From: a virus
Length of the DNA: 38,241 nucleotides
Strand: one strand, 5' to 3'
Virus record (IMG/VR): IMGVR_UViG_3300042691_022738
Coordinates: 1 to 38,241 of that record
Position numbers and translations under genes: made by a program. Positions 31,630 to 38,241 of this stretch are shown piece by piece; the first letter of the stretch is position 1; every line of letters begins with the position of its first letter. A model generated the notes under the pieces. It searched no databases, was not told the origin of the DNA, and saw only the letters and a list, made by a program, of their open reading frames with translations.

Positions 31630-32199
31630 ATGCCTCAGTACCACCAAATGGTTGATATTCAAATCCAACATGATTGGACAAAGACCATGGATGTTACTCG
31701 CAAAGTGTTATCTTTAAAAGATTCTGTGGAACAAAGCACAGAGTTTGGATACAGTGATCATTATGATCTAGGACAGCTAGGTAACATCAGCGATCATCGG
31801 TTGAGCGAATCGTGGTATAGAATTTCGAGTCAACTAATTCGAAACACTATGCCATGGTTGCCTTTGCTACTTGATGTTCTCAAAGATCTTGGGCCGGACC
31901 ACGGAGACATCAGTTATCTTTCTGGCGACGCCGGAGTACATATTGATCAAAAGACCACTCCGTCGGCGTTGAATTATATTTTTTATAATACCGACCCTGA
32001 TGCATATACATGGATCCAAGATGAGTCGGGCTACGAAGAAGTTTATCCTAGCATTATAAATACCTCTGTAATTTTAAACGCACATGTACCACACGGTATA
32101 AAAAATAACGGAGATCGATGGGCACTGAGTATTCATTTCAATGCTGATTATGAAACAACAAAACAGTGGTTTGATCGAAATCCCTTGCTCAAAATTTAA
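31630..32199 (+). CDS. 2OG-Fe(II) / aspartyl-hydroxylase-like protein
   Basis: 189 aa, GGAGGAATAACGG before the ATG. GVHIDQKTTPSALNYIFYN (102-120) gives H104-x-D106; INTSVILNAHVPHGIKNNGDRWALSIHFN (143-171) gives H155 and R163. This HxD...H...R layout matches aspartyl/asparaginyl-hydroxylase-type cupins. Target unknown. It lies between uvsX and uvsY, 3 nt after uvsX, and is probably in the same transcript. Confidence 0.75.
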   Translation: MPQYHQMVDIQIQHDWTKTMDVTRKVLSLKDSVEQSTEFGYSDHYDLGQLGNISDHRLSESWYRISSQLIRNTMPWLPLLLDVLKDLGPDHGDISYLSGDAGVHIDQKTTPSALNYIFYNTDPDAYTWIQDESGYEEVYPSIINTSVILNAHVPHGIKNNGDRWALSIHFNADYETTKQWFDRNPLLKI

Positions 32200-32219
32200 C
32201 AGTAAAATAATAAGGAGTC

Positions 32220-32462
32220 ATGATGTCGGTAGAATTAGTAAAAGAAACATGGATTGAATTAAAACGCTATATCAATTCAGTAGATCGTAACGAAGCCGCA
32301 GAAACAATAGTTGCCATTCTCATCGACAATGATGTTGACGCTGATGAAATCAAATCTGTTTTCAAAGGGGATGGGGATATCAAACGTGCATTGGCCGACT
32401 ATCTCAAAGAAGAAGAAGAGCTTGAGGAAGAGGAAGAAGACGAATACGACGACGAGTATTGA
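32220..32462 (+). CDS. Small acidic protein, unknown
   Basis: 80 aa, AAGGAG upstream; starts at ATG 32220 or the next ATG at 32223. MSVELVKETWIELKRYINSVDRNEAAETIVAILIDNDVDADEIKSVFKGDGDIKRALADYLK is helical and is followed by a run of Glu and Asp to the end. I recognise a conserved small protein found near uvsX in aquatic T4-like phages, without known function. The acidic tail may mimic DNA, a guess only. Confidence 0.75.
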   Translation: MMSVELVKETWIELKRYINSVDRNEAAETIVAILIDNDVDADEIKSVFKGDGDIKRALADYLKEEEELEEEEEDEYDDEY

Positions 32463-32498
32463 TGAAACAACTATTTTTCAAATTAGAAAAAGGACAGT

Positions 32499-32951
32499 AT
32501 GTGGTATAGTCGAGTAGTAGCAAATCTAGGAGCGATACCCGATTTCATAGCACACTATGAACGTGAGCTGGATGGAGCTCGACGAGAATGCCGAATTGGT
32601 GGCATGGTAGAACACAACATCAAAGAGCTTCCCGGTATCACCGAACATCGATTTAATCAACTACAAGAGATAGAAGCCATACTGAACTATCTCAATATCC
32701 AACTACGCAAGATCCGTAGACGTCATTTTCAAAAGTATCTAGAAGGCTATGCCCGTGCTTTAACGTCAAGAGATGCCGAAAAGTATGTGGATGGCGAAGA
32801 CGAAGTCATAGACTTTGAAACCATTATCAACGAAGTTGCGTTACTGCGTAATAAGTGGCTGGGCATAATGAAGGGCCTTGATACCAAACAATGGCAGATG
32901 GGCCATATAGTTCGGCTGCGTACAGCAGGCATGGAAGACATACAAGTTTAA
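32499..32951 (+). CDS. uvsY: UvsY-like recombination mediator
   Basis: 150 aa, AAAAAGGA before the ATG. ITEHRFNQLQEIEAILNYLNIQLRKIRRRHFQKYLEGYARALTSRDAEKYVDGEDEVIDFETIINEVALLRNKWLGIMKGLDTKQWQMGHIVRLRTAG fits the T4 UvsY pattern (RR-x-x-F helix, D-x-E-K-Y segment, C-terminal RAxxM). UvsY loads UvsX onto gp32-covered ssDNA. T4 UvsY is 137 aa. Located one accessory block after uvsX, as expected. Confidence 0.85.
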   Translation: MWYSRVVANLGAIPDFIAHYERELDGARRECRIGGMVEHNIKELPGITEHRFNQLQEIEAILNYLNIQLRKIRRRHFQKYLEGYARALTSRDAEKYVDGEDEVIDFETIINEVALLRNKWLGIMKGLDTKQWQMGHIVRLRTAGMEDIQV

Positions 32952-32952
32952 C

Positions 32953-33975
32953 ATGCATCGTGCAAGACTGCAGGACAATTTTATTTTTTACGACGCATGG
33001 AGAGATCTACCATCAGAAATCCTGCGATCAACAGACATCAACGAAACAGTCATCAATGATCTAACAATGTTAGGATTAACTGTTGATGATATTAAAAAGT
33101 ACACCTGGGTCATTGACTTAAAACCCGAAGGCATTGATCACAGTGATATCAATCATCTGTTTGTGTTTTTGACTTCCCAAGGGCTATTGCCATCACAGTT
33201 TCGTGTGGCGTTTAGTTCGGTGGTGGATACAAGTCAATTGCCATATCCAGCAATTTGCTTACCCACGCGGTTGATATACAACGGCAACTGGTTTATGCAT
33301 TTAGAGCACTATCATGTCAACTGGGAAGAGCTAGAGATCACACACAAGTTAGTATGTCTCATGCGTAGACCAAGTATATCTCGAGGTAATATAGCAAAGA
33401 GATTATTATCCAAGTTTCACAAAGATGAACTTATAATGACTTTTGGGACCAATGGGGTTGAGCCCAGCGATGATATTAAAAAGCTCGTCTGGCCACAACC
33501 GTATCCTATGATTGTGGATCGCCCAATGGCGGATCAAGTTTTTCAGCACAGAATAGATCATGACTTCTTTTATAGAGCACCTGTGAATCTTGTAGTGGAA
33601 AGCTCTAGTCAACTTGATCCTAATACATGGCGCAGTATTTTTATCACAGAAAAAACATTTAAAGCCATGGCTTGGTATCAGTTTCCATTGTGGTATGCAG
33701 TTCCTGGCCTAGTTGATCAAGTAAGAAACATGGGATTTGATGTGTTTGATGATGTGTTTCAAAATCACAGCTATGATCAAATTCAAGATCCTTGGGTAAG
33801 AATGACACAGGTAATATTGTTGGCTAGACAAGTTTGTAATTTAGATTTAGTGGAATTGAGGAAGCAACATTGGCATCGCCTTCAAAATAATGCTGAGTTG
33901 ATAAAAGAGATACATACAACAGCTATTAGCCAACACACAGAAAAATTGGACGAATTGATTTATGGCAACTTTTAA
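32953..33975 (+). CDS. Putative glycosyltransferase-like protein
   Basis: 340 aa, starts 1 nt after the uvsY stop. LVCLMRRPSISRGNIAKRLLSKF (133-155) and VNLVVESSS (211-219), then FITEKTFKAMAWYQFPLWYAVPGLVDQVRNMGFDVFDD (230-267) and HSYDQIQDPWVRM, follow the TEKTFK-type pattern of GT10/exostosin-like glycosyltransferases found in phage and marine bacteria. The acceptor is unknown. Overlaps the next gene by 14 bases. First gene of the glycan-related block. Confidence 0.55.
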   Translation: MHRARLQDNFIFYDAWRDLPSEILRSTDINETVINDLTMLGLTVDDIKKYTWVIDLKPEGIDHSDINHLFVFLTSQGLLPSQFRVAFSSVVDTSQLPYPAICLPTRLIYNGNWFMHLEHYHVNWEELEITHKLVCLMRRPSISRGNIAKRLLSKFHKDELIMTFGTNGVEPSDDIKKLVWPQPYPMIVDRPMADQVFQHRIDHDFFYRAPVNLVVESSSQLDPNTWRSIFITEKTFKAMAWYQFPLWYAVPGLVDQVRNMGFDVFDDVFQNHSYDQIQDPWVRMTQVILLARQVCNLDLVELRKQHWHRLQNNAELIKEIHTTAISQHTEKLDELIYGNF

Positions 33976-34720
33976 AAATTCTCAGGACAGTCATGAGCAT
34001 AGTTTAAGAACGCTCAATGATCTATACGAACATGACGATTTTATGGAAAGTGTTGGTCGTGTTGTAGATCTTGGTTGCGGCTCAGATGCTTTAGATTTAC
34101 AATGGTGGGCCAATCGTACCACTAGAGATGATGATCCTATCCCGTTGAACATACAGTGCGTGGGCATAGATCAAATTGACGGTATTGGACGAGAAGCAAG
34201 AGAGCTTAAGATAGCATATCAGCGCAGTGACTTAGAAACCATAACTCAAACCAAACGTCCTTTTGATATAGTATGGTGCCATGACACTTTCCAGTACATG
34301 ACCAATCCTTTACAGGTTTTAAAAAATTGGAGAGGCCTATGTGCTCAAAATGGTATGTTTGTATTGATCGTGCCACAGACTACCAATATGGAATTCAATC
34401 GACAGGCATTTGATCAACAGTCTGGTTGTTATTACAATCACACCATGGTCAGCTTGATACACATGTTGGCGGTCTCAGGGTGGGACTGCCGTTCGGGCTT
34501 CTTTAAAAAACAGCCAAACGATCCTTGGTTACATGCTATAGTGTACAAAAGCGATCAAGAACCCAGCGATCCTAGAAATTCATCCTGGTACAGCCTGGCA
34601 GAAAAAGGCTTGTTGCCTGCTTCTGCTGAAGAATCAATCAACAAATATGGCTACTTACGACAGCATGATCTTGTATTACCATGGATTGATAAAAGCCTAT
34701 CCTGGATGGGACATCAGTAA
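33962..34720 (+). CDS. Class I SAM-dependent methyltransferase
   Basis: 252 aa. Motif I VVDLGCGSDA (34-43), acidic VGIDQIDG after strand 2, and FDIVWCHDTFQYMTNPLQVLKNW (post-I/motif IV) show a Rossmann methyltransferase of the small-molecule or glycan type. No DNA methylase motif (DPPY/NPPY) is present. Overlaps the upstream GT-like gene, so they are coupled. Confidence 0.75.
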   Translation: MATFKNSQDSHEHSLRTLNDLYEHDDFMESVGRVVDLGCGSDALDLQWWANRTTRDDDPIPLNIQCVGIDQIDGIGREARELKIAYQRSDLETITQTKRPFDIVWCHDTFQYMTNPLQVLKNWRGLCAQNGMFVLIVPQTTNMEFNRQAFDQQSGCYYNHTMVSLIHMLAVSGWDCRSGFFKKQPNDPWLHAIVYKSDQEPSDPRNSSWYSLAEKGLLPASAEESINKYGYLRQHDLVLPWIDKSLSWMGHQ

Positions 34721-34745
34721 TACAGCAACCGTAATATGTGCCTAT

Positions 34746-34753
34746 TATAAATA
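34746..34753 (+). promoter_or_regulatory. Late promoter TATAAATA of the cytidylyltransferase gene
   Basis: A full T4 consensus TATAAATA at 34746-34753, five bases (TGCAC), then ATG at 34759. Predicted +1 is the A of that ATG. Confidence 0.7.
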
Positions 34754-34758
34754 TGCAC

Positions 34759-35523
34759 ATGAATAAAATCGTATTAGTCACAGGTGGGTTTGATCCCATA
34801 CATTCAGGCCACATCGCGTATTTCAAAGCAGCCAAAACCCTAGGCGACATTCTCATAGTTGGATTGAACTCCGACGAATGGCTTGAGCGTAAAAAAGGCC
34901 GAGCATTCATGCCGTGGAATGAACGGTTATGTGTTATAAACAATCTTGCAATGGTAGATGAAGTTTATACATTCAACGATGACGATGGATCAGCCAAACA
35001 CTTCATACAGCAAGTCAGGGCCCATTACCCCACAGCAGAGTTAATATTTGCCAATGGCGGGGATCGCACAGATAAAAATATTCCAGAAATGGATGTTGTA
35101 GACTCCAATCTTAAGTTTGTGTTTGGAGTGGGTGGATACGACAAAGCCAATTCCAGTAGCTGGATCTTGGAAGAATGGCGAGCACCCAAGACGGAACGTG
35201 CCTGGGGCTACTATCGTGTGCTACACGAACCTAACTCACAGGTCAAGCTCAAAGAACTCACAGTGGATCCTGGCAAAACACTCAGCATGCAACGTCACGA
35301 AGACCGCGGTGAACTTTGGTTTGTCAGCGAAGGTGAAGCCACTCTGTACACCATAAACAGAAAATCAGACGCAGAGCTACATGGTCGCTACACAAAAAAT
35401 CAAATGATAGTGATCAATCGCAGAGAATGGCATCAATTGGCCAACGAAGGCACAGAACCGTTAAAAGTGATAGAAATACAGTACGGCGATCGTTGCGAAG
35501 AAACTGACATAGAACGAAAATGA
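34759..35523 (+). CDS. Cytidylyltransferase-cupin fusion
   Basis: 254 aa from the ATG at 34759; the GTG at 34738 and ATG at 34753 lie before or inside the promoter. N-terminal nucleotidyltransferase: KIVLVTGGFDPIHSGHIAYFKAAKTLGD with HxGH at 15-18, like RfaE/TagD-type cytidylyltransferases. From about residue 150, WGYYRVLHEPNSQVKLKELTVDPGKTLSMQRHEDRGELWFVSEGEA is a ManC/PMI-type cupin that normally holds the M6P isomerase site. The fusion suggests activation of a sugar- or polyol-phosphate to a nucleotide sugar. No Shine-Dalgarno. Overlaps the GT8-like gene by ATGA. Confidence 0.8.
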   Translation: MNKIVLVTGGFDPIHSGHIAYFKAAKTLGDILIVGLNSDEWLERKKGRAFMPWNERLCVINNLAMVDEVYTFNDDDGSAKHFIQQVRAHYPTAELIFANGGDRTDKNIPEMDVVDSNLKFVFGVGGYDKANSSSWILEEWRAPKTERAWGYYRVLHEPNSQVKLKELTVDPGKTLSMQRHEDRGELWFVSEGEATLYTINRKSDAELHGRYTKNQMIVINRREWHQLANEGTEPLKVIEIQYGDRCEETDIERK

Positions 35524-36209
35524 ACGACATCATTCCTATCTTCGTGGGCTATGATCCTAGAGAAGCCATAGCTTATCATACCTGTGTAAATTCAATCATA
35601 CGACATGCTACCCGTCCAGTGGCCATACATCCTGTGGCATTGAACTTATTCAAAGACTACGATGAAACACATACCGACGGTAGCAATCATTTCATCTACA
35701 CTAGATTTCTAGTTCCGCATCTCATGAACTGGCATGGCTGGGCCATCTTTATCGATGGTGACATGATTGTGCGTGATGACATTACTAAACTGTGGAACTT
35801 GCGAGAAATGGACAAAGATGTCATGGTAGTCAAACACGACTACAAGACTCGTATGCCCGTCAAATACTTAGGAGCAAAAAATGAAGACTATCCTCGAAAA
35901 AATTGGAGTAGTGTTATTCTGTGGAATTGTAGTAGCTTTCCTAACCGGCGACTTACTCCCGAATTCGTCCAACAATCCACCGGCAGTGAGCTCCACCGCT
36001 TCTCGTGGATAGACGATGAGCGTATTGGTGAACTACCACCAGAATGGAACTGGTTAGATGTTGAATACGAACAAAATCCTCAAGCAAAACTAGTACATTA
36101 CACACTAGGAACACCGTGCTTTCATGAGTTTTCTACCCAGGGCAACTTTGCCGATGAGTGGCACCGCGAACGTATTCTCACAGAGTACTGTCAGCAACGA
36201 ATCAACTAA
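35520..36209 (+). CDS. GT8-like glycosyltransferase
   Basis: 229 aa. IIPIFVGYDPREAIAYHTCVNSIIRHA at the start and WAIFIDGDMIVRDDITKLW with the metal-binding D79-x-D81 fit the glycosyltransferase family 8 or related fold. NWSSVILWNCSS (about 128-139) and VHYTLGTPCF (200-209) fit the later motifs. Coupled to the cytidylyltransferase by ATGA, so nucleotide-sugar making and transfer may be linked. Converges with another GT8-like gene (4-nt overlap). Confidence 0.75.
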   Translation: MNDIIPIFVGYDPREAIAYHTCVNSIIRHATRPVAIHPVALNLFKDYDETHTDGSNHFIYTRFLVPHLMNWHGWAIFIDGDMIVRDDITKLWNLREMDKDVMVVKHDYKTRMPVKYLGAKNEDYPRKNWSSVILWNCSSFPNRRLTPEFVQQSTGSELHRFSWIDDERIGELPPEWNWLDVEYEQNPQAKLVHYTLGTPCFHEFSTQGNFADEWHRERILTEYCQQRIN

Positions 36210-36847
36210 ATCCAGTGCTGTTGCACCAATGGATGATAGCCCATGGTGCTAGGCTTTTGTGATACTTTTCTAAACATCAACATTTTTATTTGACTGAGAT
36301 CTCTATGTGCATCTTTGTAGTTGGCAATGTGAAACCACTCCGCAGGGCAATGATCAGTTAACACAGTGTGTTGAGCATGCTCGCTAATAATAGCTTGATC
36401 ACCATACAAAGGCGGAACACTGTACAATGATTGCCAATGGCTCAATGGCTCACCGATAAATGTGTTCCAAAGATAACTATGGTCTCCTTGCCAATACATG
36501 AACGCACTGGAATGTATATTTTTGTCTGCTTCAATCCACATCACAAAGGATTGATGTTGAATACGTTCAATTATATCATCAATGTTGCCACAAATCACAG
36601 TGTCTAGATCTATGTACACAGTGGGTCCTGACAGCAATCCAGGTTTGAACATTTGCATTTTTGACCAAAATCCATGATCCCCAGATTGTAATTCAATTCG
36701 TTCACAGTTGACCTCACAGTCACTAAAACAAATAAAACGATGTGGTTGTGTTAGATTACGTTGTACACCGCGTTGTAGTTTGTCAACCCAGACAGCATCG
36801 TATCCTACCTTCCCACCTTGCCGTAACACACATACAACGTTAAGCAT
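36206..36847 (-). CDS. Second GT8-like glycosyltransferase
   Basis: 213 aa. VYIDLDTVICGNIDDIIE (77-94) carries the DxD (D80, D82), and FWSKMQMFKPG (60-70) is the preceding conserved element. GDQAIISEHAQH later fits the acceptor loop of this fold. It is the last gene of a minus-strand trio with two methyltransferases, overlapping the middle one by 8 bases. The donor sugar is unknown. Confidence 0.72.
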   Translation of the reverse strand: MLNVVCVLRQGGKVGYDAVWVDKLQRGVQRNLTQPHRFICFSDCEVNCERIELQSGDHGFWSKMQMFKPGLLSGPTVYIDLDTVICGNIDDIIERIQHQSFVMWIEADKNIHSSAFMYWQGDHSYLWNTFIGEPLSHWQSLYSVPPLYGDQAIISEHAQHTVLTDHCPAEWFHIANYKDAHRDLSQIKMLMFRKVSQKPSTMGYHPLVQQHWI

Positions 36848-37379
36848 AACGTTCCAACACCAGTAGCCCAGATCCGCGATTGCAGTGTTCTATAATATGC
36901 CATTCATGATTGTGATGCAAAAATACAATCACAGCTTCAAACACTCCGGGCCACTCAGTGGGATCGTGAAGCACAATATACTTTTGAGCATGACAAGCAT
37001 GACGGTCTAGCTCTGCTAGACAATGCTGTTTGGTATGTACAGTGTCAATAAACAGTAAGTCACAGGGTTCAATGTCTATTTCTAAACTGTTGGCTATGGC
37101 AAACTCAAAGTCAGTGCCATTGAGTTCAGCACAGTGTTTCAATTCGTCTAGCACAGTTAAGTTAGCATTGGTGATATCATAGCTTCGTAGTTTTTTTGGA
37201 TTTCCGGCAAGCCAGGCACAGGTACTGAGTCCAGTATAAACTCCAAACTCTACTATGCTGTCAACTTGACTGGCATACTTCTTATAAGTGTCAAATCTAG
37301 TTGGGCTGTCGCCTAACCATTTGGTAGGATGTATTTTTAATTCAACAAAGTCTTGTTGAAGTTCTTGTAGTGTTCTCAT
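36840..37379 (-). CDS. Class I methyltransferase-like protein
   Basis: 179 aa. SIVEFGVYTGLSTCAWL (41-57) is motif I of the CmcI/methyltransferase-24 type; RSYDITNANL and IEPCDLLFIDTVHTKQHCLAELDRHACHAQKYIVLHDP (about 107-144) are strands 4 and 5 with the LLFID...H pattern. Such enzymes often act on sugars or small molecules. It overlaps both neighbours (8 and 4 bases). Confidence 0.7.
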   Translation of the reverse strand: MRTLQELQQDFVELKIHPTKWLGDSPTRFDTYKKYASQVDSIVEFGVYTGLSTCAWLAGNPKKLRSYDITNANLTVLDELKHCAELNGTDFEFAIANSLEIDIEPCDLLFIDTVHTKQHCLAELDRHACHAQKYIVLHDPTEWPGVFEAVIVFLHHNHEWHIIEHCNRGSGLLVLERYA

Positions 37380-37921
37380 TGTTTTCTTAACCAGTATACA
37401 CCCAGCTTGCTTTTTTGGCTTTTACGATACGAGTCAAATACATAGTGCCCCCAAGTATCCATAACTTCATCGTGACTCCAGTCATCTTTGACATGTGCTT
37501 CGTGAGGGTTTTCATAGGCATGTTCGTCCTGCGGCATGTGTCTGATGGGGATGCTCACAATCAGTGTGTCTGCTACAGAAAGAATACGGTCAACCAAGGC
37601 AACAGCATCCGTTTTGGTCATATGTTCTAGTACATCACCTGCAATGACCACACTGGGATTTAATTCGTTCCAGTTCACAGTTCTCACATCTTGGTTTAGC
37701 ACACGAGTATACCGGCTTTCCAACTGAAATTCTTCAATGTATGGTTTCCAAATTTCTACACCGATCCAGGTTGCATTTGTGCAACACCCAGCTTCTTCTT
37801 TGATCAATTTGATATAGGTGCCTGACCCAGGGCCAATATCCACCACTGTGGTAATTTTTGATTCGTTGCTTTGAAACCATGCTAGAGTTTCGGCTTTGCC
37901 TGATTTGAGACTGAATGACAT
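37376..37921 (-). CDS. SAM-dependent methyltransferase
   Basis: 181 aa from the ATG at 37921 (MSFSLKSGKAETLAWF), chosen because AAGGAAAA lies upstream and the longer frame to 38038 overlaps the divergent gene and promoter. Motif I TTVVDIGPGSGTYIKLI (24-40), WIGVEIWKPY, and VVIAGDVLEHMTKTDAVALV (motif IV region) are clear. Substrate unknown. First gene of the minus-strand glycan-related trio. Confidence 0.78.
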   Translation of the reverse strand: MSFSLKSGKAETLAWFQSNESKITTVVDIGPGSGTYIKLIKEEAGCCTNATWIGVEIWKPYIEEFQLESRYTRVLNQDVRTVNWNELNPSVVIAGDVLEHMTKTDAVALVDRILSVADTLIVSIPIRHMPQDEHAYENPHEAHVKDDWSHDEVMDTWGHYVFDSYRKSQKSKLGVYWLRKQ

Positions 37922-37947
37922 TTGTTTTCCTTGGTAGTGTGGTATGC

Positions 37948-37961
37948 TATAAATATTTATA
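37948..37961. promoter_or_regulatory. Palindromic bidirectional late promoter
   Basis: TATAAATATTTATA is a perfect 14-nt palindrome, so it carries a full TATAAATA on each strand (plus 37948-37955, minus 37961-37954). It lies between two divergent genes (37921 on the minus strand, 37977 on the plus strand). Confidence 0.7.
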
Positions 37962-37976
37962 TACATATATAAACCA

Positions 37977-38241
37977 ATGAAAGCCTTTATCATCCATCTT
38001 CCAGACCGTCCGCACAGTGTTGCGCACTCGGCCAGCATGTTAAAAACACTGCAATCCTACAACATTGATGCCGAACTGTTTGAAGGAATACGAGGAGATG
38101 TAGCAGTAAAATTGGCACAACGAGCCGGCAAAGTTCTGTATCCTTACAGCATAAAGAACAGACAGCTGGATGACAAAGATATCAAAGAACTCATACGACC
38201 TGAACTCTACGAAGACTTTAAAAAACGCTATCAATACAAGA
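37977..38241 (+). CDS. Putative glycosyltransferase, GT25-like, 3' truncated by window edge
   Basis: 88 codons visible from the ATG at 37977 with no stop before the edge. The start MKAFIIHLPDRPHSVAHSASMLKTL and then IDAELFEGIRGD resemble the N-terminal INLDR...R...L...G...E.F.A..G pattern of family 25 (LPS-type) glycosyltransferases. It is transcribed divergently from the methyltransferase trio across a bidirectional late promoter. The leader from the predicted +1 (37961) is about 16 nt, without an obvious Shine-Dalgarno. Assignment rests on the first 40 residues. Confidence 0.6.
   Translation, partial: MKAFIIHLPDRPHSVAHSASMLKTLQSYNIDAELFEGIRGDVAVKLAQRAGKVLYPYSIKNRQLDDKDIKELIRPELYEDFKKRYQYK

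Noticed and set aside
37922-38038. N-terminal extension of the minus-strand methyltransferase to 38038
   Set aside because: It overlaps the divergent gene and passes through the bidirectional promoter; the ATG at 37921 has AAGGA upstream.
1-38241. Integrase, repressor, attachment sites or tRNA genes
   Set aside because: Looked for and not seen; nothing suggests a temperate phage in this window.

Overview
The window is part of the genome of a T4-like, contractile-tailed phage (myovirus). The T4 core set is clear at protein level: neck gp13 and gp14, tail-sheath stabiliser gp15, sheath gp18, tube gp19, head-completion nuclease gp4, small and large terminase gp16 and gp17, dNMP kinase gp1, a DexA-like exonuclease, ssDNA-binding gp32, UvsX and UvsY. 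No bacterial housekeeping, rRNA or tRNA genes were seen. Several accessory families (2OG-Fe(II) oxygenase-like proteins, a twitch-type radical SAM protein, a prohead-type protein with a YATATKMAKK block, glycan genes) are typical of T4-like phages from marine or fresh water. The host cannot be named from the sequence.

Layout. 1-3.4 kb: the 3' part of a repetitive tail fibre gene, an Mtd_N-like fibre protein and an unknown protein (+). 3.4-6.6 kb: a minus-strand block of gp14, gp15 and a NUDIX hydrolase. 6.6-10.1 kb: two unknown genes, gp13, dexA and gp1 (+), then a small zinc/HNH-like gene (-). 10.5-17.0 kb: gp18, terminator, gp19, a second tube-like protein, an unknown gene, gp4 and gp16. 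17.0-20.8 kb: a run of proteins whose N-termini look like T4 capsid-targeting sequences. 20.8-26.7 kb: a repeat-bearing virion protein, a signal-peptide Serratia-type nuclease, an HNH gene (-), gp17 and a probable prohead protein. 26.7-33.0 kb: 2OG-like genes, gp32, a radical SAM protein, UvsX, another 2OG-like gene, an acidic small protein and UvsY. 33.0-38.2 kb: glycosyltransferase-like genes, methyltransferases and a cytidylyltransferase-cupin fusion, cut by the window edge. No gene-free stretch exceeds about 110 bases.

Regulation. A T4-type late promoter core (TAAATA, usually preceded by C, A or G) stands in nearly every intergenic gap and divergent junction. There are also three good sigma70-type promoters with an extended -10 (TGC-TA...). 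At seven late promoters the start codon lies only 5 or 7 nt after TAAATA, with no Shine-Dalgarno sequence, which predicts leaderless or nearly leaderless late mRNAs. One sigma70-type promoter (dexA) has the same geometry. At three other sites the predicted late start point falls inside, or just after, the 5' arm of a hairpin covering the ribosome-binding region, resembling the known T4 gene e switch. Genes inside operons instead use ordinary Shine-Dalgarno sequences or ATGA/TAATG overlaps.

Most notable: the promoter/start-codon architecture, the cluster of capsid-targeting-like N-termini, the exported nuclease, and the accessory glycan and radical SAM genes. All functions are inferred from sequence; no database search was run.
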